8,029 nt of DNA from Candidatus Delongbacteria bacterium. Lineage in GTDB: Bacteria > JAGOEH01. The stretch lies in assembly GCA_017997825.1 (NCBI GenBank), contig JAGOEH010000140.1, forward strand, positions 1 through 8,029. Direction: 5' to 3'. How positions within the stretch are numbered: the first letter of the stretch is position 1; the number at the start of each line of letters is the position of its first letter. The position numbers and the translations under genes are program-made. This document shows positions 6,852 to 8,029 of the stretch, one piece after another. The notes below the pieces were generated by a model. That model did not search any database, was not told the DNA's origin, and saw only the letters and a list, made by a program, of their open reading frames with translations.

Positions 6852-7720
6852 AAATTGTTGTCGCGAAGACATCAGGCTTCTGTTTCGGCGTTGAACGAGC
6901 CATCAACAAGGTGATTCAATTGCGGGAAGATTCCGATCCTAAAATCCGGATCTATACCCTTGGACCAATTATCCATAATCCTCAAGTGGTTCACAAACTG
7001 GAAAAACTGGATATCCATCCAATCGATGAGGACCAGATTGACCAACTCTCCCCCGATGATCTGATTGTGATTCGCTCTCACGGTATCTCGCGCAGAATCT
7101 ATCAAAAGCTCTGCGATAAACAAATTACCATTATCGATACCACCTGTCCTTTTGTGAAAAATGTTCATCGCAAGGTGGAAAAACTGGAAGAGGAGCATTA
7201 TCATGTCGTTATCATCGGCAAACTGGATCACCCGGAGGTGGAAGGGATCATCGGTCACTGTGATCAGCCTCCCATCATCATCAATTCGGCCGATGAGATT
7301 ACCGATCCGCTTCCCAATCGGATCGGAGTCGTGGAGCAAACCACCACCATGCAGAATCAGGTCCAGGAAATCGTTGGAGTTTTAGCCTTGCATTGTAAGG
7401 AAATGCTGGTTTATAACACCATCTGCCAGGCGACCGAAGAACGTCAAAACGAAGCCCGGCTTTTAACCCAGCAGGTTGACCGGATGATTGTGGTCGGAGG
7501 AAAAAACAGCTCGAATACCAATCGATTATACCAAATCTGCCTTCTATCGGGAAAACCGGTCGAGATGGTGGAATCCGCCGATGAATTGGATCTGGATAAA
7601 TTCTATCCCGGAGATTTGGTCGGGATTACCGCCGGTGCCTCTACTCATCATGAGAGCATTCAAGATGTGATTGATAAACTTAGACAGAAATTCAATGGTG
7701 AAACCCAAATTTTTCACTAA
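6848..7720 (+). CDS. ispH: 4-hydroxy-3-methylbut-2-enyl diphosphate reductase
   Basis: Last enzyme of the MEP isoprenoid pathway, reducing HMBPP to IPP and DMAPP with a [4Fe-4S] cluster. The 290 residues carry the cluster ligands Cys12 (GFCFGV), Cys100 (DTTCPFV) and Cys193 (TICQAT). Substrate-pocket residues are present in GPIIHNPQVV (His43), RSHG (His78), DHPEVEG (His128, catalytic Glu130), QTTTMQ (165-170) and GGKNSSNTNRL (217-227), with ITAGAS (260-265) near the end. Length is normal and there is no fusion to S1, unlike in some Clostridia. The ATG overlaps the plsC stop as ATGA. GAAGG (6833-6837) and AGGTGG (6835-6840) provide a modest ribosome binding site. The gene shows that this organism uses the MEP route. 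Confidence 0.97.
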   Translation: MKIVVAKTSGFCFGVERAINKVIQLREDSDPKIRIYTLGPIIHNPQVVHKLEKLDIHPIDEDQIDQLSPDDLIVIRSHGISRRIYQKLCDKQITIIDTTCPFVKNVHRKVEKLEEEHYHVVIIGKLDHPEVEGIIGHCDQPPIIINSADEITDPLPNRIGVVEQTTTMQNQVQEIVGVLALHCKEMLVYNTICQATEERQNEARLLTQQVDRMIVVGGKNSSNTNRLYQICLLSGKPVEMVESADELDLDKFYPGDLVGITAGASTHHESIQDVIDKLRQKFNGETQIFH

Positions 7721-7730
7721 AACCAGACGG

Positions 7731-7737
7731 AAAGGAG
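7731..7737 (+). promoter_or_regulatory. Strong Shine-Dalgarno of rpsA
   Basis: AAAGGAG lies 8 bases before the rpsA ATG. It is the strongest ribosome binding site on the plus strand of the window and contrasts with the coupled or weak starts of the genes upstream. This fits a highly expressed ribosomal protein that must be translated at a higher rate than the enzymes sharing its transcript. Confidence 0.85.
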
Positions 7738-7745
7738 TCTGATCT

Positions 7746-8029
7746 ATGGAAGAAACAAAAAACCGCAGTATCATTTCGGTAGGTGAAACATCCGATGTGG
7801 AACTGGAGTATTCTGAAGCTGAACAACAGGAAATGCTGGATCGGTATGTTAAATCCTTTAAGGATATTTCGGATAACGAAATCCATAAAGGCCGCATCAT
7901 CCAGATCACCAGTACCGAAGTTGTGGTCGATATCGGTTTCAAATCAGAAGGATTGATACCGGTCGATGAATTTCCGAATGTGGAAGAGCTCAAACTGGGC
8001 GATGAAATCGAAGTTTTTCTGGAGAATAT
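7746..8029 (+). CDS. rpsA: Ribosomal protein S1, N-terminal 94 residues (3' end outside window)
   Basis: Small-subunit protein that binds mRNA and aids initiation. The frame is open from the ATG at 7746 to the right edge, giving 94 full codons plus two bases. An acidic leader of about 45 residues, rich in Glu and Asp, is followed by the first S1 OB-fold: KGRIIQI, then VVVDIGFKSEGLIPVDEF and the strand GDEIEVFLEN. The motif DIGFKSEG is the hallmark of S1 repeats 1 and 2. Full-length S1 proteins carry four to six such repeats, which cannot be counted here. The gene sits 25 bases after ispH, the same neighbour it has in Clostridia, and probably shares the transcript, although internal promoters inside ispH cannot be excluded. 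Confidence 0.95.
   Translation, partial: MEETKNRSIISVGETSDVELEYSEAEQQEMLDRYVKSFKDISDNEIHKGRIIQITSTEVVVDIGFKSEGLIPVDEFPNVEELKLGDEIEVFLEN

Noticed and set aside
6872-7339. Antisense frame of 155 codons inside ispH
   Set aside because: It is opposite conserved IspH motifs, and its length follows from the codon use of ispH rather than from selection.
7544-7993. Antisense frame of 149 codons across the ispH-rpsA junction
   Set aside because: It is antisense to the end of ispH and the start of rpsA, and its Ser-rich composition is typical of a shadow frame.

Overview
The window holds an ordinary set of bacterial housekeeping genes. I found no mobile element, CRISPR array, RNA gene or defence system, and no clearly new system. 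The most likely source is a Gram-negative-type bacterium, possibly of the FCB group (Bacteroidota and related candidate phyla). Two things suggest this: the class A penicillin-binding protein has an insert between its two domains that resembles the Bacteroidota type, and the start of ribosomal protein S1 looks FCB-like. This placement is an inference from remembered family features, not from a search.

Layout: positions 1-649 carry the 5' part of aspS (aspartyl-tRNA synthetase) on the minus strand, running off the left edge. A gap of about 300 bases (650-957) holds the aspS promoter and the upstream region of a plus-strand pair. That pair is a sirtuin (958-1734) followed 6 bases later by a bifunctional class A penicillin-binding protein (1741-4056). 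A 157-base AT-rich gap follows, with a nested inverted repeat and a good sigma70-type promoter. This promoter appears to drive miaB (4214-5533, TTG start), cmk (5530-6243), plsC (6240-6851), ispH (6848-7720) and rpsA (7746 to the right edge). Each of the three junctions from miaB to ispH is a 4-base ATGA overlap, which points to translational coupling. rpsA is set apart by 25 bases and has its own strong Shine-Dalgarno sequence.

How the genes fit together: aspS, miaB and rpsA serve translation. cmk supplies CDP, and so CTP, for nucleic acids, CDP-diacylglycerol and the MEP pathway. plsC makes phosphatidic acid. ispH makes IPP and DMAPP, which feed undecaprenyl phosphate and the dimethylallyl group that MiaB later thiomethylates on tRNA. 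The PBP uses lipid II carried on that undecaprenyl lipid. The window therefore joins tRNA maturation, membrane lipid, isoprenoid and cell-wall synthesis. The points most worth a second look are a predicted non-discriminating AspRS, a sirtuin that keeps only half of the desuccinylase pocket motif, the dyad upstream of miaB, the coupled miaB-ispH operon, and a roughly threefold excess of GATC.
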